DNA of 64,000 bases. Source: Rhizobium sp. BK399 (GTDB lineage Bacteria > Pseudomonadota > Alphaproteobacteria > Rhizobiales > Rhizobiaceae). This document shows, in pieces, positions 52,842 to 62,567 of the stretch (position 1 is the stretch's first letter; each line of letters starts with the position of its first letter). The stretch spans positions 310,001-374,000 of the forward strand of contig NZ_JACIAH010000003.1 in the NCBI RefSeq assembly GCF_014194695.1, read 5' to 3'. The position numbers and the translations under genes were made by a program. The notes beneath the pieces were generated by a model. The model had not been told where the DNA came from. It made no database searches and saw only the letters and a program-made list of their open reading frames with translations.

Positions 52842-54371
52842 ATGGCCGACCATTCAAAGCTCAAGGGACCCGATCTGGCCCTCGGTATTGCACTCGCCGA
52901 ACTGGCAGACGGAGGCAAGCTGGTCGGTCATTGCGACGGCGAACCGGTGCTCTTGGTGCGCCGCGGAGCAGAGATATTTGCGGTTTCTGCCAGTTGCTCC
53001 CACTATGGCGGACCACTGGTAGACGGTCTCGTCGTCGACGATACCGTTCGCTGTCCTTGGCATCACGCCTGCTTTGACCTTCTCACCGGAGACGCGCTGC
53101 GGGCGCCGGCCCTATCGCCACTCGCTTGTTGGTCGGTCGAGCAGCGCGACGAAAGGATCTTCGTCGGCGAGAAGCGCAAGAAGCTGTCCCCCACCGCGCG
53201 CGAAAGCAAGACAGGTGCTCCACCAGAGCGGATCGCAATCGTCGGCGGTGGGGCGGCCGGTTTTGCCGCAGCGGAGAGGCTGCGGCGGGAGCAATATCAG
53301 GGCGACATTGTCATGATCAGCGACGATGAGGCAGCGCCCGTCGACCGCCCCAACCTCTCAAAGGACTATCTCGCAGGCAAGGCTCCCGAAGACTGGATTC
53401 CGCTGCGCAACGAAAACTTCTATGCCAAGAATGGCATCGATCTACGCCTCGGCACCAAGGTCACCAGTATCGATATCGGTGCCAGCGAGGTCGCGCTCGC
53501 CAACGGAGCACGGGTAGCATTCGACAAATTGCTGCTCGCGACCGGTGCCGAACCGGTGCGACTGACCATCCCCGGCGCCGACATGCCTCATGTCCATACG
53601 TTGCGTTCGCTGGCCGACAGCCGCAGGATCATCGCACAAGCCGGCGCCGCGCGACGCGCTGTGGTACTCGGCGCCAGTTTCATCGGTCTCGAGGTTGCCG
53701 CCGCTCTTCGAACCCGGAGCCTCGAAGTGCATGTGGTGGCGCCCGGTGAACGGCCCATGGAACGAGTGCTGGGACCACAGATGGGCGACTTCATTCGCGC
53801 TCTGCATGAGGAAAATGGCGTCGTCTTCCACCTGGGAGATCGGGCGGCGAGTATTAGTGCGAGCGAGGTCCTGCTGAGCAGCGGCAGCACCCTGGGCGCC
53901 GACATCGTCGTTGCCGGCATCGGTGTGCGGCCGCGGGTCGATCTTGCCGAAACAGCCGGTCTCGCCACTGATCGAGGCGTCCTGGTCAGTTCCTATCTCG
54001 AAACCAGCGTCTCCGGCATATATGCAGCCGGCGACATCGCGCGGTGGCCTGACACCCACAGCGGCGAAAACATCAGGGTGGAGCATTGGGTGGTGGCGCA
54101 GCGGCAGGGTGCTACCGCGGCGCTCAACATGCTCGGACACCGGAAGAAATTCACGGATGTACCGTTCTTCTGGAGTCAGCATTACGACATTCCGATCAAT
54201 TATGTCGGCCATGCCGAGGGATGGGACAAAATCGAAGTGGAGGGCGATATTGCCGCTAGGGACTGCCTCGTGCGCTACAAGCGTGGTGGGCAGGTCCAGG
54301 CAGTTGCCACGATCTTCCGCGATGTCGAAAGCCTCCGAGCAGAACTGGCGATGGAGCACGGCACGGCCTAG
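52842..54371 (+). CDS. Rieske-domain FAD-dependent oxidoreductase (AIF-like)
   Basis: A 509-residue redox protein. An N-terminal Rieske [2Fe-2S] domain has C52 and H54 (SCSHYGG) and C71 and H74 (CPWHHACF). A pyridine-nucleotide/FAD domain follows, with IAIVGGGAAGFAAAERL (about residues 117-133), a second GASFIGLEVAAAL nucleotide motif and the YAAGDIARWP FAD motif, plus a C-terminal reductase-type domain. This is the layout of AIF-like ferredoxin reductases, in which the Rieske cluster and FAD pass electrons to a partner. GGGAGGAG precedes the ATG at 52842; the earlier in-frame ATG at 52809 is less likely. It stands alone. Confidence 0.93.
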   Translation: MADHSKLKGPDLALGIALAELADGGKLVGHCDGEPVLLVRRGAEIFAVSASCSHYGGPLVDGLVVDDTVRCPWHHACFDLLTGDALRAPALSPLACWSVEQRDERIFVGEKRKKLSPTARESKTGAPPERIAIVGGGAAGFAAAERLRREQYQGDIVMISDDEAAPVDRPNLSKDYLAGKAPEDWIPLRNENFYAKNGIDLRLGTKVTSIDIGASEVALANGARVAFDKLLLATGAEPVRLTIPGADMPHVHTLRSLADSRRIIAQAGAARRAVVLGASFIGLEVAAALRTRSLEVHVVAPGERPMERVLGPQMGDFIRALHEENGVVFHLGDRAASISASEVLLSSGSTLGADIVVAGIGVRPRVDLAETAGLATDRGVLVSSYLETSVSGIYAAGDIARWPDTHSGENIRVEHWVVAQRQGATAALNMLGHRKKFTDVPFFWSQHYDIPINYVGHAEGWDKIEVEGDIAARDCLVRYKRGGQVQAVATIFRDVESLRAELAMEHGTA

Positions 54372-54786
54372 AACGTGACGGGATCATGAAGTATGCATGC
54401 GTTTTGCCCGAGCGACCGGCAAAACATCCAGACTGGCCCAGGAGTGGAATCCCCAGCGACTGGAAGCGTCCGCTCGAACGCTGGTTATAAGCGTCCATAA
54501 GCGACAGGATCGGTACCCAAAACAGCATACCACCACTACGCGTGCATTTCAGGGTTAGGCGTCGGTCAGGGCAGCCCGTGTCTTGTCGAGCGAGAGCTAA
54601 GAAAGGGCCCACTTCTGGCACTTTGATACAGGGCATGCAGCGCTTCCAAGTGCCTACGAGATCGTTAGTTCCGATTCCCGATTCCACCAAGCCGCCGGTT
54701 CTGCCGGCGCTTGGGTTGGAAGGCGTAACAGTAATCGCAGCACTAGCTCAGCATGGCGGAGGAGAGCCGCCCCCGTCATTTGCTGG
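54372..54786. other. Intergenic region with unsupported frames
   Basis: About 415 bases between the convergent Rieske/FAD and ABC permease genes. A 144-codon minus-strand frame (54256-54690) overlaps the oxidoreductase and has no recognisable motif or ribosome binding site. I see no RNA gene or strong terminator. Confidence 0.45.
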
Positions 54787-55440
54787 CTAGTTTGAACAAA
54801 CCGCGGCTTCCCGTTCAAGCTTTCGCGCATACTCGGTAAGTGGGTAGCAAAGCACAAAGAAGATGACAGCGACTAGCCCGTAAACCTTGAAAGGTTCGAA
54901 CGTCGCGTTGTTGATCGCGTTTGCGGTCCTCATCAGTTCCTCAAAGCCAAGAATGGACGTCAAGGCTGTGCTCTTGATGAGCTGCACGAGAAACCCGACG
55001 GTCGGTGCCCGGGTTATCCTGAAAGCCTGTGGGAGGATAATGAGCCGAAGCTCTTGCAGGCGGTGCAGACCGAGACTTGCGCCAGCGTCCCACTGACCGC
55101 GCGGGAGCGCCTCGACGCCGCTCCGCCAGATCTCCGCGAGATACGCGCTTGCATAAAATGTCAGCCCACATACGGCAGCAGTCCAGGGCTCGATGCGGAA
55201 TCCCAACATGGGCAAGCCAAAAAACATCAGGAAAAGCTGCATGAGGAGCGGCGTCCCCTGGAACAGCGCGATGTAACCTGACGCCAGGCGCCGTGGCCAA
55301 GAGGCCTTCGATATACGAGCAAAGAGGATTGCCATGCCGACGCTCGCCCCGCCAACAAACGCAGCAATCGACAGAAGAAGCGTCCAACGCGTCGCGAAGA
55401 CAAGATTGCGCAAAATATCCCAGAACGTGAACTCGATCAT
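54787..55440 (-). CDS. Amino-acid ABC transporter permease
   Basis: A 217-residue permease of the polar amino-acid (HisM/GlnP) family. Core segments TRWTLLLSIAAFVGGASVG, LFQGTPLLMQLFLMFFGLPM and the EAA loop AEIWRSGVEALPRGQWDAGASLGL are clear. The start overlaps the stop of the preceding permease by four bases. No ATPase gene lies nearby, so the system is incomplete in this window. Confidence 0.9.
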   Translation of the reverse strand: MIEFTFWDILRNLVFATRWTLLLSIAAFVGGASVGMAILFARISKASWPRRLASGYIALFQGTPLLMQLFLMFFGLPMLGFRIEPWTAAVCGLTFYASAYLAEIWRSGVEALPRGQWDAGASLGLHRLQELRLIILPQAFRITRAPTVGFLVQLIKSTALTSILGFEELMRTANAINNATFEPFKVYGLVAVIFFVLCYPLTEYARKLEREAAVCSN

Positions 55441-56105
55441 GATATCCCCGCTCCAAGGAACCGGCGACCACCAGCAATCAGCAAACGCCTGAGGCTTGCT
55501 GACATGGCAAGATAGATCATCGTCACGACAAGATAGGTCTCGAATGAACGAAAGGTGCGGGCTTGCAATAGATCGGCCTCTTGCGCCAGTTCGCGAACGG
55601 AAATCTGTGAGACCACAGCCGATTCCAGCATCATGATGACAATCTGACTTGTGAGGGCCGGAAAGATAATCTTGAGCGCCTGGGGCAAGACGACTTTGAA
55701 AAATACGTGCCTGGGCTTCAGTCCAAGCGCCCGTGCGGCCTCGCCTTGCCCCTTGGGGATAGCATCAAGCCCAGCGCCTACCACCTCGGTCGTGTAGGCC
55801 GCCATGTTGAGGGTCATGGCGAGTATTGCCGCGGTCACCGGATTGAGACGGATTCCGAGGCTTGGGAGGCCAAAGAAAATGAAGAACAACTGGACCAGAA
55901 ACGGCGTGTTACGGATGACTTCAACGTAGATGCCAACAGCCCGGCGCAACCAGCCGAACCGGCTTCTTCGCGCCGCAGCGCCGAAAACACTGAGTACCGT
56001 CCCGAAGACGGTGGTGCAGGCAATCAGCAAAAGCGTCATGCTTGCGCCATATGCAAGCGCTCCCGCGCCGCCCCAAAGCCAATCGAAGCCAAGGCTATAG
56101 GTCAT
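55437..56105 (-). CDS. Amino-acid ABC transporter permease
   Basis: A 222-residue partner permease. The ATG at 56105 has AAGGAG about six bases upstream; ATG 56120 is less likely. Helices start at GASMTLLLIACTTVFGTVLS; EVIRNTPFLVQLFFIFFGLP and the EAA loop TEVVGAGLDAIPKGQGEAARALGL are typical. It follows the binding-protein gene by 35 bases without an intervening hairpin, unlike the other ABC operons here. Confidence 0.9.
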   Translation of the reverse strand: MTYSLGFDWLWGGAGALAYGASMTLLLIACTTVFGTVLSVFGAAARRSRFGWLRRAVGIYVEVIRNTPFLVQLFFIFFGLPSLGIRLNPVTAAILAMTLNMAAYTTEVVGAGLDAIPKGQGEAARALGLKPRHVFFKVVLPQALKIIFPALTSQIVIMMLESAVVSQISVRELAQEADLLQARTFRSFETYLVVTMIYLAMSASLRRLLIAGGRRFLGAGIS

Positions 56106-56140
56106 CGCCACTCCTTTCACGGCGGGGAGCAGTCATACGA

Positions 56141-56932
56141 TCAATCCTTGAGATTTTCAGGGTTGAGTGGCGTCTTCAGCCAGGCCTTCGAACTAGCGTC
56201 GAGTTTCCCCTCCGCGATCATCTTGGCAACCACGTCATTGACGGCGTTCTTCAGGCCATCCTCGCTCTTGCGAAGAGCAATGTGAGAAGGCGACGTCAAG
56301 AGCTGGAACTTTTGTTCCGGTTTCAAGGCGTCCTGACGTGCCAGAACCTGCGCTCCAACATCGTTGCCAACCACCATCAATTGCGTTTGACCCGAGATGA
56401 AGGCCTGGATAACGGAATTGTAGTTTTCGAAGCGCTGGATTGTTGCCGACGCGGGGGCGGCTGCCGTCAGGGAGGTGTCTTCGAGCGTGCCGCGGTTCAC
56501 GGCAATCGTTTTGTCGGCGAGGTCGTCCTTGCCGCTGATGGCGACGGCTGCCGGCCCTATGACCGCGATGTAGTACGGTGCGTAAGCGGCAGCGAAATCA
56601 ATTACTTCTGCACGCTCCTTGGAATAGCCGACGCTCATCAGAATGTCGACGCGCTTATCGTTCAGATAGGCAATTCGGTTTTGTCCGGTGACGCCTACGA
56701 GGTTGAGCTTCACGCCAAGACTGTCGGCAATGTTCTGAGCGACATCGACATCGTATCCCTTGAGGCTCATGTCCGCGCTGGCCGATGAAAATGGCGGGAA
56801 GTCGGAGAAAATGCCTACGCTGATTTGGCCAGCAGCCTTGATGTCGGCGAGGTCGTCGGCATGGGCCGACAGTCCGACCAGAGCGAATGCCGCGGCAGTT
56901 GCGATGGTTCTTCCTAGTTTGCTGATATTCAT
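56141..56932 (-). CDS. Amino-acid ABC transporter substrate-binding protein
   Basis: A 263-residue periplasmic binding protein of family 3. Signal peptide ending near residue 25 (LVGLSAHA), then DIKAAGQISVGIFSDFPPFSS, KGYDVDVAQNIADSLGVKL and DILMSVGYSKERAEVIDFA. It lies between the ureohydrolase gene and the permeases. The neighbouring ureohydrolase suggests a guanidino compound or basic amino acid as ligand; that is inference. Confidence 0.9.
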   Translation of the reverse strand: MNISKLGRTIATAAAFALVGLSAHADDLADIKAAGQISVGIFSDFPPFSSASADMSLKGYDVDVAQNIADSLGVKLNLVGVTGQNRIAYLNDKRVDILMSVGYSKERAEVIDFAAAYAPYYIAVIGPAAVAISGKDDLADKTIAVNRGTLEDTSLTAAAPASATIQRFENYNSVIQAFISGQTQLMVVGNDVGAQVLARQDALKPEQKFQLLTSPSHIALRKSEDGLKNAVNDVVAKMIAEGKLDASSKAWLKTPLNPENLKD

Positions 56933-56982
56933 TTTATGTTCCCTTTTTCTTGGTTCTAGATGGAGACGGCGATCCCAACCTC

Positions 56983-58041
56983 TCAGGCGGCGTTACGCAC
57001 GGCGGGGCTGAGCATGGCGAGGCAAAGCAATTCGAATAGGACCTGCGCGGCAATCTGGGCCGTGTTGGTGGTCGCGTCATACTGCGGCGCCACTTCCACC
57101 ACGTCACCGCCAACAAGATTTACTCCGCGGAGGCCTCGCAAGATGGCGAGAACTTCTCTCGGAAGCAATCCTCCAACCTCGGGTGTCCCGGTTCCCGGCG
57201 CAAAGGCGGGATCAAGGCTGTCGACGTCAAAGCTAATGTAAGTTGGACCGGAGCCGACGACCTCGAGGGCACGTGCGATCACGGCCTTGATACCCATCTC
57301 CGCGACTTCCTCGGCGTGTATTACCGTCATGCCCGAAGCAAAGGAGAACTCCCAAAGATACTCGGCTCCGCCTCGAATGCCTATCTGGATCGTTCTTCGA
57401 GGGTCAAGGACGCCGGCAAGGACGGCCTCTCGGAACGGAGCGCCGTGGTGGAACTTGGAACCCTCGTATGGGCCAGCCGTATCGCAATGGGCATCGATGT
57501 GAATCATGCCAACAGGGGCGCGGCTCGCGAACCCCTTGAGGATGGCACCGGATATGGAATGATCTCCACCAACCGACAGGGGGATCACTCCAGTATCGGC
57601 GATCATGCGGTAGCTGGCTTCGATGTCGGCATGGCATCCCGCGAGATCGAAGCGGCTTCTCATCGGAACATCACCGACGTCGGCGACCTTGAGCGTGCCC
57701 ATTGGAGCAACCCCGAGAACATGCTCGTAGGGCCCGACGCGTTCGATCGCCCGAACGGCTCTCGGACCCAACCGCGACCCGGCGCGATTGGTGACACCAA
57801 GGTCCATCGGCACGCCGATCAAGGCCACATCCAGTGCTGCAAGCACATCCGATCTGATGCCGCCCTCGATAAAAGACGCGCCAAGGAAGGTCGCCGGATC
57901 TGCAAACGGCCACTTGCGGCTGTCGCCATCTTTGAAGACACTTGCCGCAACTTCGCGAAAGTGTGGATCGTGCATTTCGCCGCCGGCGGCATTGCCGAAG
58001 CGACGGCGAAGGTCCTCCAGAAAGTCCTGGTCAATCGTCAA
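56983..58041 (-). CDS. Ureohydrolase (agmatinase/guanidinobutyrase-like)
   Basis: A 352-residue manganese hydrolase of the arginase family. Metal ligands: H161 in SVGGDHSIS, D183, H185 and D187 in HIDAHCDTA, and D272 and D274 in SFDVDSLDPAFAPG. The GIRGG segment is found in agmatinase and guanidinobutyrase-type members, and the protein is somewhat longer than E. coli SpeB. It hydrolyses a guanidino compound to urea and an amine. It is the first gene of an operon with an amino-acid-type ABC importer and diverges from a LysR regulator, so the pair probably imports and cleaves one guanidino substrate. Confidence 0.88.
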   Translation of the reverse strand: MTIDQDFLEDLRRRFGNAAGGEMHDPHFREVAASVFKDGDSRKWPFADPATFLGASFIEGGIRSDVLAALDVALIGVPMDLGVTNRAGSRLGPRAVRAIERVGPYEHVLGVAPMGTLKVADVGDVPMRSRFDLAGCHADIEASYRMIADTGVIPLSVGGDHSISGAILKGFASRAPVGMIHIDAHCDTAGPYEGSKFHHGAPFREAVLAGVLDPRRTIQIGIRGGAEYLWEFSFASGMTVIHAEEVAEMGIKAVIARALEVVGSGPTYISFDVDSLDPAFAPGTGTPEVGGLLPREVLAILRGLRGVNLVGGDVVEVAPQYDATTNTAQIAAQVLFELLCLAMLSPAVRNAA

Positions 58042-58312
58042 GATAAGTTCCCCGGTTCTCGGTCCGAGATGGCATCATTCGCCCAGCCAGAATCCTTTAC
58101 AACCTTGATATTTCGTGAGGGCCTATAACGATTTCTGATAGTCTGGCAGCCTCGACCGCCATTTTCGACGACAGGCCCGTTCAGATAACTTTATAAGGGC
58201 ATGGGCGATCCCCGGCCCGTTGCCTCGCGGATGCAGATCGTTCAATGTCGAATTTCGCTGTCATGAGCACATTCGGATAGCTCGCCTTTAACGCAACCGA
58301 AGACGCTGTCGA

Positions 58313-59173
58313 ATGCTTGATCTCGATTCATATCTGCTACGGGCTTTCCTGACGGTCGCCGAGATCGGAACGGTCAACGGCGCCGCTGCCAAATTGCATC
58401 GAACTCAAGCGGCGGTCAGCATGCAAATCCGCAAGCTCGAAGAGCTCGTGGGGGTAACGCTCTTTTCTCGATCCTCCAAGGGACTTGAGCTCACGGCTCA
58501 CGGCCAGGTCATGGTGGCCTATGCCCGGGAGATCGTGCTGCTCAGCGATGAGGTCGGCCGTCGGCTCACCGGAAAGGTACTCCAAGGACGCATCCGTCTC
58601 GGGGTCGTCGAAGACTTCGCCGCCAGTCGACTGATAAACATCCTTCGTGACTTCAGGGCCCAGAACCCGAAGGTGGACATCGACATAATCGTCGAGCCCA
58701 ACCGGCGTCTGGCGGAAATGTTCGAAGAGGGGAAGCTCGATCTTGCCGTGTGCGACATCACCGTTCTCAACAGGAAACCAATCCTGATCTGGACCGAATA
58801 CCTGACATGGGTCGTCAGATCGGATTTTGTGGTCGACGCCAGCAGACCGCTCCCGGTCATCATGTTTGACGAGGGTTGCCCCTGGAATCTCCAGACGATC
58901 GCCACGCTGTCGCAGCGAAACATAAAATGGAAGACGGCCTGCGTCGCGTCCACGTTGGTTGCCATGGCGACGGCGGTCAGGGTTGGCATAGGTGTCGGTC
59001 CCATGCTTGAAGCCACGATTCCCGAGGGATGTCGCGCGCTCGACAAGGCCGCCGACCTACCCGGCGCCGTCCGCATCGAGATTGGATTTTATGCTCAGTC
59101 CGAGGCGTCCGAGGGCGCCCGCTATCTTGTCGAGTTCGTGTCGCGACACACCGCGATGACGGACCGCCCATAA
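58313..59173 (+). CDS. LysR family transcriptional regulator
   Basis: A 286-residue LysR regulator: N-terminal winged HTH (about residues 1-65; FLTVAEIGTVNGAAAKLHRT, AAVSMQIRKLEELVG) and a C-terminal effector domain (about 90-280). It diverges from the ureohydrolase/ABC operon across 271 bases and is followed by a RidA gene. Likely regulator of both. A LysR-type inverted repeat follows its stop (59170-59184), and a weaker one lies at 58125-58139 in the divergent region. Confidence 0.92.
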   Translation: MLDLDSYLLRAFLTVAEIGTVNGAAAKLHRTQAAVSMQIRKLEELVGVTLFSRSSKGLELTAHGQVMVAYAREIVLLSDEVGRRLTGKVLQGRIRLGVVEDFAASRLINILRDFRAQNPKVDIDIIVEPNRRLAEMFEEGKLDLAVCDITVLNRKPILIWTEYLTWVVRSDFVVDASRPLPVIMFDEGCPWNLQTIATLSQRNIKWKTACVASTLVAMATAVRVGIGVGPMLEATIPEGCRALDKAADLPGAVRIEIGFYAQSEASEGARYLVEFVSRHTAMTDRP

Positions 59174-59184
59174 CATTCCGTTAT
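59170..59184. promoter_or_regulatory. LysR-type box upstream of the RidA gene
   Basis: ATAAC and GTTAT are perfect inverted repeats separated by five bases, a T-N11-A layout typical of LysR regulator binding sites. It lies about 100 bases before the RidA start. A related, weaker sequence, ATAACGATTTCTGAT, occurs at 58125-58139 before the ureohydrolase operon. Confidence 0.5.
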
Positions 59185-59281
59185 AGCCGCGAAAAATAAA
59201 ACGGCCTGTTCAACTGGCGCGGTGGCTGCAATTTGGCCTTGGCAGCAACCGACGCGCCAATTGAAACAGGGAAACCGGCCG

Positions 59282-59641
59282 ATGGCTATCGAGCACGCGT
59301 CCGTCGACGAGGCGTCGCCACTTCAAACAGTCCATATCATCGGCCAGACCGCCAATTTCGCCGCCGGAAGCAGCATACGCGCACAGGCTGCCGAGATCCT
59401 TGATCGTATCGATGCCCTGCTCGCGATGGAGGGTACAGACAAGTCAGAACTGATCCAAGCCAACATCTGGCTTCGCGATCTCGGGTCTTTTGCCGAGATG
59501 AACGCCGCTTGGGAACAGTGGGTAACTCCGGGCATAACGCCTCGCCGAACAACTTTTGAAGAGCATGGTCTACCAGCACTATGTGACCTTCGAGTCGACG
59601 TCATCGCCTGGCGAAAGAGCCAGGAGTTTGCGTCGTCGTAA
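59282..59641 (+). CDS. RidA family protein
   Basis: A 119-residue Rid-family protein: FAAGSSIRAQAAEILDRIDA, LIQANIWLRDLGSFAEMNAA and ALCDLRVDVIAW, including the conserved Arg-containing C-terminal strand. RidA proteins hydrolyse reactive enamine/imine intermediates formed by amino-acid-handling enzymes. It follows the LysR gene and may protect against imines made during breakdown of the substrate imported by the adjacent ABC system. Confidence 0.87.
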   Translation: MAIEHASVDEASPLQTVHIIGQTANFAAGSSIRAQAAEILDRIDALLAMEGTDKSELIQANIWLRDLGSFAEMNAAWEQWVTPGITPRRTTFEEHGLPALCDLRVDVIAWRKSQEFASS

Positions 59642-60135
59642 GGTACAATTCAAAGCCGTAGAGCACGCCCCGTACCACGACAAGCGATTGCCTGGTGGAG
59701 CTTCACGTTGTGGGGCAAGCCCGATCTCGCTGCGCGTGTCCTCGAAGCGCTGACGAGGTTTTCAAGAACGCGGTTCGGCAGCACATGGTGCTTTTCCTTC
59801 GCCTCGCGCAGCTTGTCTTCGCCGCGGCAGCTTTTTGGCCCTCTCGAGGGCAGCGGAACGGCCGCCGTCTGACAGCGCCTTGGTGTTGGCTTTTCCAATT
59901 GTCGCCTTCCCGCGCTTGGCATCTGCACTACTTCATCTTCGCTTCTCAAGGGGTAGTGGGAGGCCTCGGATAGTTATTGCGGAACCCAGCCGAGGCCCTC
60001 TTTTTACCGCAGTGTTTCACCGGGCCGAAAACTCTGAGCCTCCCGCGCTACCGCCTCTAGTGCGCCAGCAACGGAACCGAATTCTTCCGCCGGTGTTGTT
60101 GTCTCACCGCAAATATCCCATGGAGGAAGCAAGCG
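59642..60135. other. Intergenic region with a hairpin
   Basis: About 494 bases without a gene I can support. On the minus strand around 59740-59930 there is a lysine/arginine-rich frame that could be a decayed small gene, but it lacks a recognisable motif. A hairpin followed by a T-run lies near 59962-60005 (listed separately). Confidence 0.45.
59962..60005 (+). terminator. Rho-independent terminator-like hairpin
   Basis: GGCCTCGG (59962-59969) and CCGAGGCC (59990-59997) form an eight-bp stem with a 20-base loop, followed by CTCTTTTT. The loop is long for a terminator, but the G+C stem plus T-run fits one for plus-strand transcripts. It lies 320 bases after the RidA stop. Confidence 0.5.
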
Positions 60136-60609
60136 ATGAGCATTTTTGACCGCATTAGGAACGCCATTTTGGGCGACGCACAGGCGGCGGCACCTGTCCG
60201 ACCTGCTTCTCCCTTGACTCCATCACCGGATTTACCCGCCGATATCGTTCCGCCGCCAAGACCCGGCGCACCGCAGTCGGGTCAGATTGCCGAGCGACCG
60301 CCGATTATTACCGATCCGGCGACAGGTGCACCTCCGCCTGCCCCAACTCCTGCAGTGGATATTGAGGACGTACTCGATGAAGCCGTGAGAAACTCGGGAC
60401 AGAAGCTCGATTGGCGCCATTCGATCGTCGACCTCATGAAGGCCGTGGGGATGGACGCAAGCCTACAGGAGCGCAGGGAACTGGCTAGGGAACTTGGCTA
60501 TGCCGGAGGCCCAAACGACAGCGCGAAGATGAACACCTTCCTGCACAAGACACTGATGAAGAGGCTGTCTGAAAACGGCGGGAGGGTACCGCCCGACCTA
60601 CTTGATTAG
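60136..60609 (+). CDS. DUF3597 domain protein
   Basis: A 157-residue protein. The N-terminus (MSIFDRIRNAILG) and the C-terminal domain (DWRHSIVDLMKAVGMDASLQ, RRELARELGYAGGPNDSAKM, LHKTLMKRLSENGGRVP; about residues 85-155) match DUF3597. A Pro/Ala-rich linker lies between (about 20-75). GGAGGAAG precedes the start. Function of the family is not known. It stands alone, convergent with the antiporter gene. Confidence 0.9.
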   Translation: MSIFDRIRNAILGDAQAAAPVRPASPLTPSPDLPADIVPPPRPGAPQSGQIAERPPIITDPATGAPPPAPTPAVDIEDVLDEAVRNSGQKLDWRHSIVDLMKAVGMDASLQERRELARELGYAGGPNDSAKMNTFLHKTLMKRLSENGGRVPPDLLD

Positions 60610-60754
60610 CATCTCGCGGCAAGCGACAGGGCATCCCCGGCCACCGGCGCAACATCGATCCAGACAACGCGATAAGCTCGTGGTGAGATTCTGAGCTTCC
60701 GGGCGTTTGAGCCGGAAGCAATCCTGGGCAGCGTGTCGTCTGATCGCAGGCCTC

Positions 60755-62446
60755 CTATCCGGCCACGATACCGACAATCACAGTTCCCCAGGTTGTGAGC
60801 AGGATATGGCCGATCGGAACGGTCGGCGTGTAGCCAAGGACGGCAACGCTGCTTTCCGACCTGTCCTGGACGGCCGCCATGCCCGCTGTCATCGTCTGCG
60901 CACCAGCCAGCCCTCCGAGCAACAGGATGGGATTCATCCGCAACACGTAGCGCCCGAAGTAAAGGCCAGCCAGCAAGGGAACAATGGTGACGACCATGCC
61001 GCCCAGCAACAGGCCGATCCCGGCTTCGGCGATGGCCGAGACGAAGACAGGCCCGGCATGCAGACCGGTCATGGCGACGAAGGCCGCCAGACCAAGCGCT
61101 GTCATGAGGGACACGGCGGCGTCCGGTATCCGACCGAAAAGCGGAAACTGCGTGCGCAGATGGCCGACCAGCAAGCCGGCGAGCAGAGTTCCCACGCTGG
61201 TGCTCAGGGAAATCTTCATGTCACCGATCGGAACGGTGACGATAATGCCGACCAGACCACCAAGGAAGATTGCCAGACCGAGCACAAAGAAGTCGGTGGT
61301 CGTTGTCGGCGCGACGATGACGCCAATCTGCTTGGCCGCCTGCGACACGACATTGTCCGGGCCTACCAAACGGAGGATATCGCCCCTTTGGACCGCAACG
61401 CCCGGAGCCAAGGGAATTTCGTGGCCACCGCGCGTGATGCCGCGCAGATAGAGACTTCGTGCCCAACTCTCTTTCGAGAGATGCTCGATCGTCTTGTTGG
61501 CGAAGGTCCGGGATGTCACCAGGACGTCGGCCACCGAGACCGGGATATCGAGCAGGTCGCTATCCTCGACCTCCTCCGCCCGCGGTCCGAGCACGTTGAT
61601 CAGCGCCTCGCGAGATCCTGAGACGGCGACGATGTCACCGGCTTCGAAGACGATTTTCGAAGGGTCTTCCACGATCGCGCCTCGTCTTCGCAACCGCTGA
61701 ACGAACAGCCGGTGATAGGGAAAGGACTCCTCTGCAGCCGTCATCGACAAGCCTACAATCGGCGCACCCTCGGCAATGCGATACGCGCGAACTTCAAACC
61801 TTCGCCAGGCCGAAGCGACGCCCGGCACCGTGCGCGTCATCCCAAGCTCACGCTCCAGTTTGAGCGCTTCGGCGCGCAAATCCACGCCCAAGAGTTTCGG
61901 ACCGACGAGACTGCAGAACAGGATGACGCCCACCGCACCGAAGACATAGCAGACTGCGTCGGCGACAGCGACGTGAGCGACGAAGCGGGCGCGATCTGCG
62001 TCCGGCAAGGGCAACGCATTGATCGCCTCGGTTGCCGTTCCCATCGCTGGGCTTTCCGTAAGTGCGCCCGATACCAGCCCCGCGGCAAAGCCCGGGTCGA
62101 GACCCAGCATGGTCGCGACGACTATGGCAGTCAGCAGACCGGTCACGCAGACGACAACGGCAAGCAGCACGGGCTTCATCCCGTCCCGCTTGAGGGCCTG
62201 TAGAAATTGCGGGCCGACGGAATAGCCGATGCCGAAAAGGAAGAGGAGAAACAGGAAGGATTTCGCCATTCCGGCGATCGGCACCTCGGCGATCTGCCCG
62301 ATAATGATGCCGGCAAAAAGGGAGCCGGTGACGGGACCGAGACTGAACCCGCCGATTTTCACCCCGCCGATCAGGTATCCGAGGCTGATTGCAAGAAACA
62401 CGGCAAGCTCAGGATACCTGACCAGAATTTGCTCGATCCACGCCAT
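60755..62446 (-). CDS. AspT-type aspartate:alanine antiporter family protein
   Basis: A 563-residue membrane protein of the AspT/YidE/YbjL family. N-terminal helices (LAVFLAISLGYLIGGVKIGG, LFLLFLFGIGYSVGPQFLQAL), two RCK/TrkA-C domains in the central hydrophilic region (about residues 205-375), and C-terminal helices with GLAGAQTMTAGMAAVQD. AspT exchanges aspartate for alanine, coupling decarboxylation to a proton gradient. A PLP decarboxylase gene lies 122 bases upstream on the same strand. I choose ATG 62446, preceded by GGGGGAA, over 62452. Confidence 0.88.
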   Translation of the reverse strand: MAWIEQILVRYPELAVFLAISLGYLIGGVKIGGFSLGPVTGSLFAGIIIGQIAEVPIAGMAKSFLFLLFLFGIGYSVGPQFLQALKRDGMKPVLLAVVVCVTGLLTAIVVATMLGLDPGFAAGLVSGALTESPAMGTATEAINALPLPDADRARFVAHVAVADAVCYVFGAVGVILFCSLVGPKLLGVDLRAEALKLERELGMTRTVPGVASAWRRFEVRAYRIAEGAPIVGLSMTAAEESFPYHRLFVQRLRRRGAIVEDPSKIVFEAGDIVAVSGSREALINVLGPRAEEVEDSDLLDIPVSVADVLVTSRTFANKTIEHLSKESWARSLYLRGITRGGHEIPLAPGVAVQRGDILRLVGPDNVVSQAAKQIGVIVAPTTTTDFFVLGLAIFLGGLVGIIVTVPIGDMKISLSTSVGTLLAGLLVGHLRTQFPLFGRIPDAAVSLMTALGLAAFVAMTGLHAGPVFVSAIAEAGIGLLLGGMVVTIVPLLAGLYFGRYVLRMNPILLLGGLAGAQTMTAGMAAVQDRSESSVAVLGYTPTVPIGHILLTTWGTVIVGIVAG

Positions 62447-62567
62447 GACCATTCCCCCGAATGATGCCTTGGGCGGCGTCCGAGTTACAGCGCCGCCGGC
62501 AACCTACGTTCACCGTGCGCCGGCCGCGGTGGCGCCAATTGGCTGACAAAGACGCCGCCGCCGCGGG

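Noticed and set aside
54256..54690. A 144-codon minus-strand frame overlapping the end of the Rieske/FAD gene
   Set aside because: No motif, no ribosome binding site, and part of it is antisense to a well-supported gene.
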